Below, piece by piece: positions 8,169 through 15,310 of a stretch of DNA of 33,361 bases; within the stretch, counting starts at the first letter, position 1, and the number at the start of each line of letters is the position of its first letter. A program made the translations under genes and the position numbers. Below the pieces are notes generated by a model. The model was not told where the DNA came from. It did not search any database and saw nothing but the letters and a program-made list of their open reading frames with translations. Origin of the DNA: DATKMS01 sp041497995 (GTDB taxonomy: Bacteria > Desulfobacterota > Binatia > HRBIN30); contig JBGQHM010000023.1 in NCBI GenBank assembly GCA_041497995.1, forward strand, positions 1-33,361, given 5' to 3'.

Positions 8169-9359
8169 ATGGGGGCTGCGACGAATCCCAGCTTCAAGGA
8201 GATGATGAATGAGGTGGTGGCCTATGGCAGCTGCTGCGAGTGCGGGAGCTGCGTGTTGGTCTGCCCCCACAACGTCATCGACTACATCGACAGCAAACCC
8301 AAGCAAGTGGCGAAAGCAACCAACCCGTTCGACTACTGCGGCATCAGCGAGGGCATCGGCTGCGACTGCTGCGCCCAGGTGTGCCCACGACTCGGCGAGC
8401 GCGAGCATCACATGACCGGCCGTGTGTTTCCCGACAACGGCGCCTATCGCGGCGGCTTCGGCGTCTACCGCCGCGTGGTGGCGGCGCGCTGTAAGGATCC
8501 GGAGATCCTGGCGCGCTGTGAAGATGGCGGCGTGGTGACAACGATTCTCTGCTGGGGTCTGCGCAATGGGACGTTCGACGGCGCCGTGGTTTCTGCGACG
8601 GATCCTGACAAGCCGTGCCAACCTCTGCCGAAAGTGGTGACCACAGTCGACGACGCGATTCGCAGCGCCAGCTCGTGGTACACCTACTGCCCGAACAACC
8701 TCGCCCTTGCCGATGCGGAGAAGCTCGGGCTGACGAAAGTCGCCTTCGTCGGCGTGCCGTGCCAGATCACCCCTGTCCGCAAGATGCAGCTCGTCGATCC
8801 GGGCTTCCTCACGAATGGCCGCAAGAAGGACAAGATCATTGATAAGCAGCGCGGCTTCCTGAAGGGGTACGGCGAGCGCGTCGCGCTGAACATCGGGCTG
8901 CTGTGCAGCGAGGTGTTCAGCTTCAATGAGCTGATGGTCGATCACATCGAAGGCCAGATGGGCATCCCGCTCTCGGAGATCCGCCAGTTCAACGTGAAGG
9001 GCAAGGTGCAGGTCTTCAAGAAGGACGGCGAGCTGGTCGAGATCAACTTGCGGCAAGCGCAAGAGTATGCGCGGCCGGAGTGTCACCACTGCGGCGATTT
9101 CTCCGCCGAACTCGCGGACATCTCCTGCGGCGGCGTCGGCGCCACCAACTGCACGGTCACCGTGCTGCGCACAGAGAAGGGTGAGCAGGTCTTCGATGCG
9201 ATGGTGCGTGAGGGCTTGCTCGACGTGCGACCGATCGAAGAGTTCGAAACGTCAATGAAGGTTTTCCTCCGCTTGGCGCGCAAACAGCGCGAGCGGGTGC
9301 CGGTGCCGCCGGGGCACACGGATGCGTGGACCCGGCCGGCAGGCTTCGGCGCCCGCTGA
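8169..9359 (+). CDS. Coenzyme F420 hydrogenase/dehydrogenase beta-subunit family (FrhB-like)
   Basis: 396 residues. The N-terminus binds iron-sulfur clusters: C22-xx-C25-xx-C28-xxx-C32-P and a second cluster motif C57...C65-x-C67C68-xxx-C72-P. The FrhB N domain follows ('GGVVTTILCWGL', about 120-130) and then the C-terminal domain with 'VAFVGVPCQI' and 'CHHCGDFSAELADISCGG'. Family members move electrons between F420 or flavin and an Fe-S partner. Which cofactor is used here cannot be told, and no F420 biosynthesis gene is in the window. ATG 8169 lacks a good ribosome binding site; AAGGAG at 8196-8201 could serve starts near 8205-8214. It is 31 bp after comEC and 18 bp before the PAS-HisKA-REC gene. 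Confidence 0.88.
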   Translation: MGAATNPSFKEMMNEVVAYGSCCECGSCVLVCPHNVIDYIDSKPKQVAKATNPFDYCGISEGIGCDCCAQVCPRLGEREHHMTGRVFPDNGAYRGGFGVYRRVVAARCKDPEILARCEDGGVVTTILCWGLRNGTFDGAVVSATDPDKPCQPLPKVVTTVDDAIRSASSWYTYCPNNLALADAEKLGLTKVAFVGVPCQITPVRKMQLVDPGFLTNGRKKDKIIDKQRGFLKGYGERVALNIGLLCSEVFSFNELMVDHIEGQMGIPLSEIRQFNVKGKVQVFKKDGELVEINLRQAQEYARPECHHCGDFSAELADISCGGVGATNCTVTVLRTEKGEQVFDAMVREGLLDVRPIEEFETSMKVFLRLARKQRERVPVPPGHTDAWTRPAGFGAR

Positions 9360-9377
9360 GTCTCAAGGTCCCCTACC

Positions 9378-10499
9378 ATGACACAGAGTCCCGCTCATCG
9401 ATTTCCCGATACACTCGACAAATTCCCCCCGCACTACCTGGAGCAGCTCATCGAGAGCTCTCCAGACATCGTCATCGCCGTCGACCGCGCGGGGATGATC
9501 GTCTTTTACAATGATGGGGCGGAGAAGAACCTGGGGTACACCGCCGCCGAAATTCTCGGTCGGCCGGTGACCGAGCTGTACCCGACACTCGCGGAAGCCC
9601 GTCGCGTCATGGAGGCCATGCGCAGCGAACACTGGGGTGGCCCGGGAAAGATCAAGAGCTTCGAGACAGTCTTCACGGACCGTTGGGGGCAGCTCCTGCC
9701 GGTCGCCATCTCCGGGTCCATCTTGTACGACAACGCCGGTCTCGAAATCGGCTCCATCGGCTTTGCCAAGGACCTGCGTGAGATCCGACGCACCGACCGG
9801 CTCGCCACGCTGGGTGAGGTGGCGGTGGCGGTGTGCCACGAGATCAACAACCCACTCGAGGTGATCCTCAACCAGGTGGAGCTCCTAGACGGCTACGTGC
9901 GCGACTCGGCATCGGACGAGCGCGCGGTGGTCGAGGAGGAACGCATCGAAGCGGTGCGCCGCGAGGTCGGGAAGATTCAGGCGATCATCAATCGCTTGGT
10001 CGTCATGGCTCGCGGCGGCTCATACGGAACGCGCGAGTACCACGCCGGGACGCAAATGACCGACCTGGCTCCACGCCCCGCCAACCGACCGCGCCGCACG
10101 TTGGCCGGGTTGCGCGTCTTGGTAGTCGACGACGATCTGGGCGTGTGTCAGTCGGTGCGCGACCTGCTTGCCGAAGAAGGCTGCGACGTCATCACCGCCA
10201 ACGGTGGCTTGGAGGCGTTGAAGATCCTCGACCAAACCAACGTCGACGTCATCGTCAGCGATGTGGTGATGCCCGATCTCGACGGCTACGACCTCTTCAT
10301 GGAAGTGAAGCGGCGCGGCACGACTCCCGTGCTGCTGATGACGGGCTACTATTACGACCGCGACCACGTCATCAAGCGCAGCCGGCTCGAAGGCCTGGAA
10401 GGCGTTCTGTTCAAGAAGCCGGTTGATCCGGAACGGCTGAAGGCGTTGATTCGGGAACTGTGCCAGCTCCCGGCGCCGCAGGCTGCCGCCCCGTCGTAG
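9378..10499 (+). CDS. PAS-HisKA-receiver signalling protein lacking an ATPase domain
   Basis: 373 residues. A PAS sensor domain (about 20-132, 'ESSPDIVIAVDRAGMIVFYN') leads into a HisKA dimerisation helix with phospho-acceptor His154 in 'VCHEINNPL'. The second helix ends near 210. Instead of the HATPase_c domain (N, G1, F and G2 boxes), a 30-residue linker goes straight to a complete receiver domain: acidic pocket Asp251-253, phosphorylation site Asp295 in 'VSDVVMPD', Thr322 and Lys347. It cannot phosphorylate itself and would need a kinase in trans, acting as a phosphorelay or scaffold. The DNA is continuous with no sign of a frameshift. The C-terminus overlaps the convergent gene by 89 bp. 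Confidence 0.88.
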   Translation: MTQSPAHRFPDTLDKFPPHYLEQLIESSPDIVIAVDRAGMIVFYNDGAEKNLGYTAAEILGRPVTELYPTLAEARRVMEAMRSEHWGGPGKIKSFETVFTDRWGQLLPVAISGSILYDNAGLEIGSIGFAKDLREIRRTDRLATLGEVAVAVCHEINNPLEVILNQVELLDGYVRDSASDERAVVEEERIEAVRREVGKIQAIINRLVVMARGGSYGTREYHAGTQMTDLAPRPANRPRRTLAGLRVLVVDDDLGVCQSVRDLLAEEGCDVITANGGLEALKILDQTNVDVIVSDVVMPDLDGYDLFMEVKRRGTTPVLLMTGYYYDRDHVIKRSRLEGLEGVLFKKPVDPERLKALIRELCQLPAPQAAAPS

Positions 10500-11007
10500 G
10501 TGCGGGCGCTGCTGGTGTGCGGCGTGCTGCGCGCGGCGTGCCCGATACAGTTGGGTTACGTCCCGGCGTCGCTGTAGACGCGGGAGCCAACCACAACTCA
10601 AACTCGCCGCCGTCGTTCTGAATGATAACCCGCTCCGCCTCGATGCGCTGTAGTCGACCCAAGCCCGGCACGTCCTCGCCGACACGGTACAGCGCATGGA
10701 TCCCGGACGGCGCCTCCACCACCGCGAATGATTCGGGCTCGCCCACGGCTACACCGGCGAGGCGGTACCCAGGCGGTGCCTTCAGAACTGTGGGCGCTGG
10801 CGTAGCGGTGATCGTCGCCGTCGCGGCCGGCACCGCCACGGTCGGATGTGCCGGCTCGAGATCCTGCAGGCGACCCCATAGCCAGTACCCTGACGCCACA
10901 ATTAGCGCCAGCAGCAACAGCATCACGGCGAGCGCGAGGCGTTGCGACGTCATGTCAGATCCCGTCCGCCGCTGTGCTGCAACCGCCTCGAGCTGGGGTT
11001 GCCCCAC
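10411..11007 (-). CDS. GspC-like type II secretion inner-membrane protein
   Basis: 198 residues. A short cytoplasmic N-terminus, one membrane helix (about 23-44), a Pro/Thr/Ala linker, and a domain 'GIHALYRVGEDVPGLGRLQRIEAERVIIQN' that matches the T2SS GspC homology region in pattern (ligand-binding 'YRVG' plus 'I..D/ERV.I'). The C-terminal 50 residues are Pro/Ala/Thr-rich; there is no PDZ domain. GspC links the inner-membrane platform to the secretin. No other gsp gene is adjacent, so it may be an orphan. The GTG start is chosen for AAGGA 6 nt upstream; ATG 10953 is an alternative. The last 89 bp are antisense to the receiver-domain gene. Confidence 0.68.
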   Translation of the reverse strand: MGQPQLEAVAAQRRTGSDMTSQRLALAVMLLLLALIVASGYWLWGRLQDLEPAHPTVAVPAATATITATPAPTVLKAPPGYRLAGVAVGEPESFAVVEAPSGIHALYRVGEDVPGLGRLQRIEAERVIIQNDGGEFELWLAPASTATPGRNPTVSGTPRAARRTPAAPAPTTGRQPAAPGAGTVPESTPSAVPDQPAS

Positions 11008-11048
11008 GCGCAGTCCTTCGGTTAGAACCGGTGCGTGCTGACGGTTCG

Positions 11049-11564
11049 ATGACTGGCAAGGAATCTTCGGTAACGGCGGCGCACCAGGCAGAACCGGCGG
11101 CCACGGCCTCGCCGCTCTTGATTGTTGGATATTGGAGTGTCGTGATTGCCTGGATGGCGGTCATTTCACTCATGTCGACCGATCCTTTCTCCGCCGCGAA
11201 CACCAACCATTACATCGACCCGGTACTGCGCTTCTTTTTTCCGCACCTGCGCCCCGCCGACTTCATCCTCGCGCACACGATCATTCGCAAGACAGCACAC
11301 TTCACGGAGTTCTTCATCCTGGGCAGCCTGCTGTACTGGGCCTGCCGGCGCGGGCGGGTGCCGCGCTGGCGTGCCTGGTGGATGGTGCAGGCGCTGGCGA
11401 TGGCGATGCTCTACTCGCTGGTCGATGAGCTGCATCAAGCGTTCGTCCCCAGTCGCACATCGTCGTTGCTCGACAGCGGTGTCGACTCCCTCGGGGCCGG
11501 GGTCAGCCAGCTGTTCATTTACCTCCGTCACGCCACCGTCAGCCGCTTCGGCCTCCTGCATTGA
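11049..11564 (+). CDS. VanZ-like membrane protein
   Basis: 171 residues with about four membrane helices. The VanZ signature is clear: 'RKTAHFTEFFILGSLLYWA' and then 'DELHQAFVPSRTSSLLD' followed by 'D-S-L-G-A'. VanZ proteins are linked to teicoplanin resistance in enterococci, but most chromosomal relatives have unknown roles in envelope physiology. The ATG at 11049 gives a normal N-terminus ahead of the first helix; no clear ribosome binding site precedes it. It diverges from the GspC-like gene (start codons 41 bp apart). Confidence 0.85.
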   Translation: MTGKESSVTAAHQAEPAATASPLLIVGYWSVVIAWMAVISLMSTDPFSAANTNHYIDPVLRFFFPHLRPADFILAHTIIRKTAHFTEFFILGSLLYWACRRGRVPRWRAWWMVQALAMAMLYSLVDELHQAFVPSRTSSLLDSGVDSLGAGVSQLFIYLRHATVSRFGLLH

Positions 11565-11623
11565 TCGCACGGAGGCGGAAATAGAGCACAGCGCCGCCAA
11601 CCACAACAGCCCCCGTTGGAGCG

Positions 11624-11640
11624 CCGGTGCGCAGCACCGG
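11624..11640 (+). terminator. Possible weak terminator hairpin after VanZ gene
   Basis: A perfect 7-3-7 palindrome (CCGGTGC-GCA-GCACCGG) 60 bp after the VanZ stop and before the rnhB promoter. There is no T-run after it, so termination is only a guess. Confidence 0.3.
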
Positions 11641-11670
11641 GCCCGCCAAGTCTGGACAGAAGCAACCGTC

Positions 11671-11676
11671 TATGCT
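11671..11676 (+). promoter_or_regulatory. -10-like hexamer (TATGCT) before rnhB
   Basis: TATGCT ends 5 nt before the ATG at 11682, the same geometry as uvrC and the glycosyltransferase gene. It supports a leaderless start but is a weaker match to TATAAT. Confidence 0.35.
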
Positions 11677-11681
11677 CTCTC

Positions 11682-12362
11682 ATGCGGCGGCGGAGATTGC
11701 AGAGCATGGTGGTTGGGAAACGACAACGCAAACAAGCCGCACGCATGGGCATCCTGTTGCAGGTCGAACGCGGCCTGTGGCGCGCAGGCCTGACGCGGAT
11801 CGCTGGCGTCGACGAGGTCGGCGTCGGGCCGCTCGCTGGCCCCGTGGTGGCCGCCGCGGTCATCGTCTCCCCTGACATGAAGCTGCGCGGTGTCGACGAT
11901 TCCAAATTGCTCACCGCCGCGCTGCGCGAAGAGCTGGCAGCGAAGATCCAGGAGTGTGCACTGGGTGTGGGCCTCGGCATCGTCGAGGTCGCCGATATTG
12001 ATCGGCTCAACATCTATCACGCGGCGCTCGAAGCGATGCGGCGCGCCGTCGAAGCCTTGCCCGTGCCGCCCGACCATGTCGTCGTCGATGCGCGTCAGAT
12101 TCCCAACCTGACTATGCCGCAGACGCCGCTGATCGACGGCGACGCCCGCTGTTACTCGGTCGCGGCCGCTTCCATCGTCGCGAAGGTCGCGCGTGATCGT
12201 CTGATGCGCGCGCTGCACGAGATCTATCCACAGTACGGCTTTCGCGAGAACATGGGTTATGGGACACCGAGACATCTCGCTGCCATCGACCAGTACGGAC
12301 CGTCGCCGGTGCATCGCCGTTCGTTTGCGCCCGTACGCGAGCTTCGGCTCCCAGGGATGTGA
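11682..12362 (+). CDS. rnhB: Ribonuclease HII
   Basis: 226 residues. It cleaves RNA in RNA-DNA hybrids, including single ribonucleotides in DNA. Catalytic acidic residues are Asp44 and Glu45 ('GVDEVG'), Asp136 ('VVDARQIP') and Asp154 ('DGDARCYSVAAASIVAKVARD'); the C-terminal 'YGFRENMGYGTPRH' and 'HRRSF' are intact. The usual G-R-G substrate-recognition motif reads G-V-G (47-49), an uncommon change. Asp136 sits in the 'DAR' rather than 'DG' variant. The start is uncertain: ATG 11682 fits a leaderless transcript, while ATG 11706 has a GGAG 10 nt upstream. It converges on the HAD gene with a 15-bp gap. Confidence 0.93.
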   Translation: MRRRRLQSMVVGKRQRKQAARMGILLQVERGLWRAGLTRIAGVDEVGVGPLAGPVVAAAVIVSPDMKLRGVDDSKLLTAALREELAAKIQECALGVGLGIVEVADIDRLNIYHAALEAMRRAVEALPVPPDHVVVDARQIPNLTMPQTPLIDGDARCYSVAAASIVAKVARDRLMRALHEIYPQYGFRENMGYGTPRHLAAIDQYGPSPVHRRSFAPVRELRLPGM

Positions 12363-12377
12363 GCCGGACGATGGCGC

Positions 12378-13060
12378 TTAGCGCGCCGCCACGTGGTTGA
12401 CGAGCTCCAGCGCTTCTAACGTACCGACTTCGTCGACGACGAGATCGGCGCCTGAGGCCAGCAGCGCCGCGCGCGCCGTCGAGGTGAGCACCGCCATTGC
12501 CAGCATGCCGCTCCGCTTCGCCGCTTCGATGCCGTGGACGGAGTCCTCGATGACGGCGCAGTGGGCTGGCGCGACGCCGAGACGATCTGCCGCGCGCAGA
12601 AACACTTCCGGGTGCGGCTTGCCTTCGGCGACGTCCTCCGACGCCACTATCGCATCGACGGCATTGCGCACACCGATCGTGTCGATGAGCAACGACACGT
12701 TCTCGCGCGGTCCACTGGAGGCGATGGCAACGGAGGCGCCAAGCGCGTGCAACTCGAGGAGCAGTGTCGATGCACCGGAGTAGATGCGGACCGCTCCGTG
12801 GCGAACGAGCGCCCGGTAGAGCGTCTCTTGCGGTCCGCCAACACTTCCAGACGCTCTGGCGTGATCTCCCGCACCCCGCTCGCCCCGAGCCAAATTGGGA
12901 CGATGCTGGCGTTGCGCTGGCCGAAAGTTTGTTGAAAGAGCGCCGCCGAAAAGGGCGCGCCCACTTCGTCACCGAGCTGTTGCCACGCTCGGCGGTGCGC
13001 ATCGGCACTGTCAACCAGCACCCCATCCATATCGAAGATCACTCCGACCGCGGTGTGCAT
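12378..13060 (-). pseudogene. HAD-superfamily phosphatase (beta-phosphoglucomutase-like), one frameshift
   Basis: Two overlapping frames each hold half of one protein. The N-terminal frame, from ATG 13060, has motif I 'FDMDGVLVDS' and the helical cap up to 'LEVLADRK'. The C-terminal frame begins 'ETLYRALV' and has motif II 'ASSG' and motif III/IV 'GKPHPEVFLRAADRLG' and 'VIEDSVHGIEAAK'. Adding one base near 12827/12828 (a C on the plus strand, in gcgtctc-ttgcgg) would restore 'DRK-ETLYRALV' and a full-length protein of about 227 residues. This is a real single-base deletion or an assembly error. Intact homologues dephosphorylate or isomerise sugar phosphates. The gene diverges from the E2 gene. 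Confidence 0.8.
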
Positions 13061-13143
13061 GCGCTGCACGCTAGGCAAGCACATGTGTGGATTCAAGCCC
13101 GCAGACGGCAAGCTTCTCACCTTTCGGATGCTCGCCGGCCGGC

Positions 13144-13149
13144 TATAAT
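13144..13149 (+). promoter_or_regulatory. -10 box (TATAAT) for the E2 gene
   Basis: A perfect TATAAT in the context gcTATAATcc, identical to the uvrC promoter core. Here the start codon is 21 nt downstream with a CTGGAGG ribosome binding site (13156-13162), so this transcript has a short leader. No clear -35 is visible. Confidence 0.5.
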
Positions 13150-13170
13150 CCAACCCTGGAGGACGCGTGC

Positions 13171-14343
13171 ATGCCGATCGAAATCACCATGCCGAGGCTC
13201 AGTGACACCATGGAGGAGGGCACTATCCTGCGGTGGCTCAAACGCGTCGGCGAGACGGTCGCCAAAGGTGAGATCTTGGCGGAAGTCGAGACCGACAAAG
13301 CGGACATGGAGCTCGAGGCGGAACAGAGCGGAACATTGAGTGAGATTCGGATCAAGGAAGGCGATGCAGCCAGTGTCGGTGCGGTAATCGCGGTCCTCAA
13401 TGACGGGAGCGCGGCGGCAACTCCACCGGCTGCTGCGGAGCCGGCACCGTCAAGAGCTGCTGCACCTGTCAGCCCACCACCACCAAAACGTCCGGGGGTA
13501 CCACCACCACCGTCGAAGGCAGCCAAGGCCACTCCTCCTCCACCGGCTCCGCCGGCTGCTGCTCGTGCACGCCCGGCGGCGCCGGCCGCGAGCGCAGCAC
13601 CGCCGCCTCCGCCTGCGGCAAAGTGGACGCCGCGGGTCGCCGCCGATGCGCCGAGCGGACGTCACGAGGAATCCAAGCTGCGGCTCGCCGTGGCCAAGCA
13701 GATGACCGCGGCGAAACGTGATGTGCCACACTTCTACGTCACGGCGGAGATCGACATGTCCGACGCTGCTCGCCTGCGGGATACGCTGGCGACTGGCGAC
13801 GCTGTTCCGGAACGCATCACCTACACCCACCTCATCATCCGCGCACTCGCGTTGACCCTGCAGCGCCATCCCCGAGTGAACGCGTCGTGGGCAGACGGCG
13901 GCATCACCTACCACGACGACATCAACATCGGCATCGCCGTCGCGGTCGACGATGGCCTGGTGGCGCCGGTGCTACGCGGCTGTCAGAACCTGTCTTTGCG
14001 GCAGATCGCCCGTGCGACAACCGAGCTGGTCAGCAAAGCGCAGGCCGGTCGGTTCGGCGGCGACGAGCTGACGGGCGGCACGTTCAGCGTGTCGAACATG
14101 GGGATGCTCGACATCGAGGAATTCAGCGCCGTGATCATCCCACCGCAGGCTGCGATCCTTGCCGTTGGCTCGATCAAAGACCGTCCCGTTGTACGCAACG
14201 GTCACCTGGCGATCGCCAAAACGATGCGCGCAACGCTATCCGTCGACCACCGCGTGCTCAACGGCGTCGAGGCCGGCCGCTTTCTGGAAGACCTGAAGAG
14301 TGTCTTGGAGAAGCCCGTTCTGTTGGTGATGGGAGCCGAGTAG
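13171..14343 (+). CDS. 2-oxoacid dehydrogenase E2 (dihydrolipoamide acyltransferase)
   Basis: 390 residues. The N-terminal lipoyl domain (1-78) carries the lipoylated Lys43 in 'ETDKADME'. A Pro/Ala linker runs from about 80 to 155. The catalytic acyltransferase domain begins at about 167 and ends with the active-site 'DHRVLNG' (359-365, His360). E2 transfers the acyl group from E1 to CoA at the complex core. No peripheral-subunit-binding domain (the usual 35-residue ASPLAR-type module) is recognisable between linker and core. No E1 or E3 gene lies in the window. Pyruvate is the likely substrate but branched-chain or acetoin types cannot be excluded. GGAGG lies 8 nt before ATG 13171. The TAG stop is inside repeat copy 3. 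Confidence 0.9.
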   Translation: MPIEITMPRLSDTMEEGTILRWLKRVGETVAKGEILAEVETDKADMELEAEQSGTLSEIRIKEGDAASVGAVIAVLNDGSAAATPPAAAEPAPSRAAAPVSPPPPKRPGVPPPPSKAAKATPPPPAPPAAARARPAAPAASAAPPPPPAAKWTPRVAADAPSGRHEESKLRLAVAKQMTAAKRDVPHFYVTAEIDMSDAARLRDTLATGDAVPERITYTHLIIRALALTLQRHPRVNASWADGGITYHDDINIGIAVAVDDGLVAPVLRGCQNLSLRQIARATTELVSKAQAGRFGGDELTGGTFSVSNMGMLDIEEFSAVIIPPQAAILAVGSIKDRPVVRNGHLAIAKTMRATLSVDHRVLNGVEAGRFLEDLKSVLEKPVLLVMGAE

Positions 14344-14416
14344 GCCTGCGGCCGGCGTCATTTCTATGGCCCGCTCCCGTTGGTCGCTCCGGGCTGCCAG
14401 GTCCGGCAGGCGCTAG
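14341..14416 (+). repeat. CTAG-bounded palindromic repeat, copy 3
   Basis: 76 bp, same orientation as copy 2, sharing the exact 17-base block GGCCTGCGGCCGGCGTC and most of the rest. The ends pair imperfectly (TAG-GCCTGC on the left, TAGC-GCCTGC on the other strand at the right). Its left TAG is the stop of the E2 gene and its right CTA, read on the minus strand, is the TAG stop of the LexA-like gene, so it fills the whole gap between convergent genes. Confidence 0.8.
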
Positions 14417-15216
14417 TGCAACACCAAGTCGGGCAGACGCACGGGCGTAACACTCGCGAAGCGCTGCATCCGGCGGATGACCTTGTTGGCCTCCGTGAGC
14501 AAGGCGCGGCGCAGCCCAGGCTTGTGGGTCCGCGCGCACCAATCGCGCAACGCCTGTAGGTCGCGCAGAAGTTCTTCCATCTCCGTTACGTGCCGGCGCA
14601 GCCGCCGATCCTGCTTGGCGTGAGCAATCGCCGCGGTCCAACGAGTCAGCTGACTGTCGATGACGTTCACCGCGAGGTCGATCGAGACAGTGTCCTGGAT
14701 CGGACGCGGTCTGGCTGCCGGCACCATGGGCTCGCTGCGACGCACGACGGGCGCCGGGGCGGCGTGCTTCTCGCCGAAGCCGAGCTTGCGCAGAATCCCG
14801 GTCACCAAGCCAATGATGCGCACATCCTTGCCGCGCACGATTAGCGGGAGCATCTCGGCATTGGCCGGCTGCAGGCGAACCTGACCGTCGGCCTCGCAGA
14901 AATACTTCTTCACCGTCACACATCCATCGACCTCTGCTACCACCGTCTGGCCATTGTCGGCAGTCGCGCGCGGTTCGACGATGAGATAGTCGCCGTTGTG
15001 GATCCCCTCGTCGATCATCGAGTTACCCTGCACGCGCAGGGCGAACACCGATTTGCCTCCCCACAACGTCGTCGGGACGGTGAGCGTCTCGTCGACGGCA
15101 AACGCCTGGTACGGCTCGCCCGCCGCCACCACGCCCAGCAACGGGATCTCATCCATCTGGCAAACCTCGAACTCGTTGTCTTCCGCCATCGCCCACGCGC
15201 TCAGCCCAGACTGCAT
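14413..15216 (-). CDS. LexA-type S24 autoprotease without HTH, with novel C-terminal region
   Basis: 267 residues. Residues 23-140 match the LexA/UmuD peptidase S24 domain: 'IPLLGVVAAGEP' with the Ala32-Gly33 cleavage bond, catalytic Ser66 in 'GNSMID' and catalytic Lys103 in 'VTVKKYF'. The LexA winged-helix domain is missing; only 22 residues precede the protease fold, and ATG 15216 has an excellent AAAGGAG 7 nt upstream. The C-terminal 120 residues (after a Pro-rich stretch at about 152-173) are basic and helical and unlike known S24 partners. With no DNA-binding domain it is not a classical repressor; a UmuD-like or stress-signalling role is possible. Its stop codon lies in repeat copy 3. 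Confidence 0.82.
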   Translation of the reverse strand: MQSGLSAWAMAEDNEFEVCQMDEIPLLGVVAAGEPYQAFAVDETLTVPTTLWGGKSVFALRVQGNSMIDEGIHNGDYLIVEPRATADNGQTVVAEVDGCVTVKKYFCEADGQVRLQPANAEMLPLIVRGKDVRIIGLVTGILRKLGFGEKHAAPAPVVRRSEPMVPAARPRPIQDTVSIDLAVNVIDSQLTRWTAAIAHAKQDRRLRRHVTEMEELLRDLQALRDWCARTHKPGLRRALLTEANKVIRRMQRFASVTPVRLPDLVLH

Positions 15217-15310
15217 CTTCGTTCTCCTTTCGCCCTCGACAGACGGTATCCGAATAAAAGGCGAAAATCAATCGGGGCAGTTCAAGCGGGCGCTGTCCGC
15301 TGACGCTTTC

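Noticed and set aside
7911..9089. 392-codon minus-strand frame over comEC and the FrhB-like gene
   Set aside because: Both plus-strand genes have clear catalytic motifs throughout; the minus frame has none and no start signals.
13171..14343. Asn in 'DHRVLNG' as a dead active site
   Set aside because: Both Asp and Asn are, to my knowledge, found at this position in active E2 enzymes; the catalytic His is present.
14413..15216. Annotation as the SOS repressor LexA
   Set aside because: The winged-helix DNA-binding domain is absent and a strong ribosome binding site fixes the short N-terminus.
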